Assembly: GCF_000712035.1 (NCBI RefSeq)
Contig: NZ_JONV01000007.1
Location: forward strand, 248,001 to 312,000
Source: Salinicoccus luteus DSM 17002
GTDB lineage: Bacteria; Bacillota; Bacilli; Staphylococcales; Salinicoccaceae
DNA length: 64,000 bases
Direction of reading: 5' to 3'
Below the pieces are notes generated by a model. The model was not told the origin of the DNA. It did not search any database and worked only from the letters and a program-made list of their open reading frames with translations. Made by a program: the position numbers and the translations under genes. Below are positions 62,530 to 64,000 of this stretch, piece after piece (the first letter of the stretch is position 1; every line of letters starts with the position of its first letter).

Positions 62530-63678
62530 TTACCATTCTGCGATGCTGCCATCCTTGTGCGTCCACACCGGATTCTTCCAGTTGTGTCCAGCCAGGCTGC
62601 GTTCCCTGACATAGTCTTCATTGATCTCGATGCCGAGCCCCGGCTTCTCCAGCACTTCGACATGTCCATCCGTATATTCGAAGACGGAAGCGTCGGTCAC
62701 GTAGTCCAGTATGTCATTGCCCTTGTTGTAGTGGATGCCGAGGCTCTGCTCCTGGATGATGGCGTTGTGGCATGTCGCATCGACCTGGATGCATGCCGCA
62801 AGCGCAATCGGGCCGAGCGGACAGTGCGGTGCAGCCGCCACATCATGTGCTTCCGCCATGGACATGATCTTCTTGCATTCTGTGATGCCGCCGGCATGTG
62901 AGAGGTCCGGTTGGATGATATCGGCATACCCGTCCTTGAGCAGTGTCTTGAACTGCCATTTTGAGAACATGCGCTCTCCTGTGGCGATCGGGATGGATGT
63001 ATGCATCGCGATATCCCTCAGGTTCTCATTGTTTTCCGGCAGGGCCGGCTCTTCAATGAACATCGGCCGGAACTGTTCCAGTTCCTTCGCCAGCACTTTT
63101 GCCATCGGCTTATGTACACGGCCATGGAAGTCGATGCCGATGCCGAAATCCTTGCCGCACATCTCACGGATGGAGGCGACACGCTCGAGCACATCATCGA
63201 CCTTGCTGTAGGAATCGATGTATTGAAGCTCTTCAGTGGCATTCATCTTAACGGCCGTAATGCCCTGGTCCTTCAGTTCGAGGGAGGCCGCTCCAACATC
63301 CTGCGGGCGGTCGCCGCCGACCCAGGAGTAGATCTTGATCCGCTCGCGTGCCTTACCGCCGAGCAGCTGGTGGATCGGTGCGTTGTAGTACTTCCCCTTG
63401 ATGTCCCAAAGCGCCTGGTCGATGCCGGCCAGTGCGCTCATCAGGATCGGTCCGCCCCGGTAGAAGCCGGCACGGTACAGCTCATTCCATATGCCTTCGA
63501 TGTTCATCGGGTCTTTGCCGATGATCGTATCCATCATTTCTACAACGGCCGCCTTGACCGTCGCTGCCTTGCCTTCGATGACCGGCTCGCCCCAGCCGAT
63601 GAGACCATCGTCCGTCTCTACTTTGAGGAAAAGCCATCTCGGCGGTACCGTAAACAGTTCGTAGCTTTTTATCTTCAT
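62530..63678 (-). CDS. dgoD: D-galactonate dehydratase (enolase superfamily)
   Basis: A 382-residue enolase-superfamily dehydratase whose sequence follows DgoD from end to end: WLFLKVETDDGLIGWGEPV (about residue 15), metal ligands in GIDFHGRVH, FIEEPALPE and ATGERMFS, and catalytic His in AAPHCPLGP. It converts D-galactonate to 2-dehydro-3-deoxy-galactonate. It is separated from the upstream aldolase stop by a single base (TAGGATG), with the ribosome-binding site inside the aldolase gene. No KDGal kinase is seen in the window. Confidence 0.9.
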   Translation of the reverse strand: MKIKSYELFTVPPRWLFLKVETDDGLIGWGEPVIEGKAATVKAAVVEMMDTIIGKDPMNIEGIWNELYRAGFYRGGPILMSALAGIDQALWDIKGKYYNAPIHQLLGGKARERIKIYSWVGGDRPQDVGAASLELKDQGITAVKMNATEELQYIDSYSKVDDVLERVASIREMCGKDFGIGIDFHGRVHKPMAKVLAKELEQFRPMFIEEPALPENNENLRDIAMHTSIPIATGERMFSKWQFKTLLKDGYADIIQPDLSHAGGITECKKIMSMAEAHDVAAAPHCPLGPIALAACIQVDATCHNAIIQEQSLGIHYNKGNDILDYVTDASVFEYTDGHVEVLEKPGLGIEINEDYVRERSLAGHNWKNPVWTHKDGSIAEW

Positions 63679-63679
63679 C

Positions 63680-64000
63680 CTAATCCACCTCGGCTTTCAG
63701 TTTCTGTACACGCTCACCAATCTCTGCAAGGAGTGCGTCATCGACCGTACGATTCGACGGCACCAGGGCGGAGTTGATTCCGACCGCCAGAGCCCCCGCA
63801 TTCAGGTAAGCCCGGATATTGTCCGGGTTCACTCCCCCTGTCGGCAGCAGCCCCAGATCGTTCATCGGTGCAAGCACATCCTTGATATAGCCTGCCCCAA
63901 GTTGTCCGGCAGGGAATACTTTGATCATCTGGGCGCCGGCCAGATAGGCCTCATAGATCTCCGTCGGCGTGTAGCAGCCTGGAATATAGAGGATGCCGCG
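63680..64000 (-). CDS. KDPG/KDPGal aldolase, 3' part
   Basis: 106 C-terminal residues of a class I aldolase of the Eda/DgoA type; the 5' part lies beyond the window end. The Schiff-base lysine is in MIKVFPAGQLG and the phosphate-binding segment is LLPTGGVNPDNI. It splits 2-dehydro-3-deoxy-6-phospho-gluconate or -galactonate into pyruvate and glyceraldehyde 3-phosphate. The dgoD gene follows after one base. The GC-rich Bacillales-type sequence does not separate the gluconate and galactonate forms. Confidence 0.9.
   Translation of the reverse strand, partial: RGILYIPGCYTPTEIYEAYLAGAQMIKVFPAGQLGAGYIKDVLAPMNDLGLLPTGGVNPDNIRAYLNAGALAVGINSALVPSNRTVDDALLAEIGERVQKLKAEVD

Noticed and set aside
1-64000. 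CRISPR arrays, rRNA genes and prophage structural genes
   Set aside because: No regularly spaced direct repeats, rRNA-like stretches or phage structural proteins were found on either strand.

Overview
The window looks like chromosomal DNA of a low-to-medium GC Gram-positive bacterium. Purine-rich ribosome-binding sites, CcpA-type cre boxes, an FGGY gluconokinase/GntP pair, YjiH and DUF819 membrane proteins and two IS256-family elements point to Bacillales. The acidic proteins and overall gene content fit a moderately halophilic Staphylococcaceae such as Salinicoccus or Jeotgalicoccus. The genus is inference; no 16S or other marker is present. The core consists of carbon-acid and amino-acid catabolic operons with their transporters.

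Layout. 1-8.4 kb: a carbohydrate/acid locus with a CdaR-type regulator, a TRAP transporter (dctPQM), a short-chain dehydrogenase, a transketolase split into two genes, and a divergent LacI-family regulator with clear operator palindromes. 8.4-20.6 kb: an AT-rich accessory island with a truncated DUF262 gene, a DGQHR protein paired with a two-helix membrane protein, and a Type II restriction-modification operon (HNH nuclease plus two SPPY-type methyltransferases). The R-M operon lies between two oppositely oriented, diverged IS256 elements. A small orphan protein and a PD-(D/E)XK nuclease complete the island. 20.6-27.2 kb: FmdB/formamidase, ornithine-cyclodeaminase-like protein, MalY-type aminotransferase, DHA2 drug exporter and PatA-like aminotransferase. 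27.3-31.3 kb: a rearranged stretch with small membrane proteins, a decayed IS30 element, a regulator remnant and a membrane-anchored MutS-like ATPase.

31.4-48.3 kb: YjiH protein, DUF5996 protein, lipoprotein, M20 amidohydrolase, tRNA-Ala, VOC protein, a symporter/amidohydrolase/DUF819 operon, a MetE-like protein, RocA, a pRiA4b-ORF3-like protein cut by an in-frame stop, a frameshifted secreted protein with a tiny membrane peptide, and a MOSC protein. 48.4-58.1 kb: a co-oriented unit LysR - aconitase - LysR - RraA-like aldolase - TctC-TctB-TctA - DASS carrier, apparently a dedicated tricarboxylate uptake and breakdown locus. 58.1-64 kb: a second pRiA4b-ORF3 protein, gluconokinase, GntP permease, galactonate dehydratase and the 3' part of a KDPG/KDPGal aldolase, a sugar-acid locus that continues beyond the window.

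Points most worth a second look: the restriction operon, where a methyltransferase reading frame follows the nuclease stop codon in the same frame and has no ATG/GTG/TTG start before its catalytic motif; the DGQHR/membrane-protein pair; the TGA that interrupts a SAP-like motif; and the two metabolic loci whose substrates cannot be named from sequence alone.
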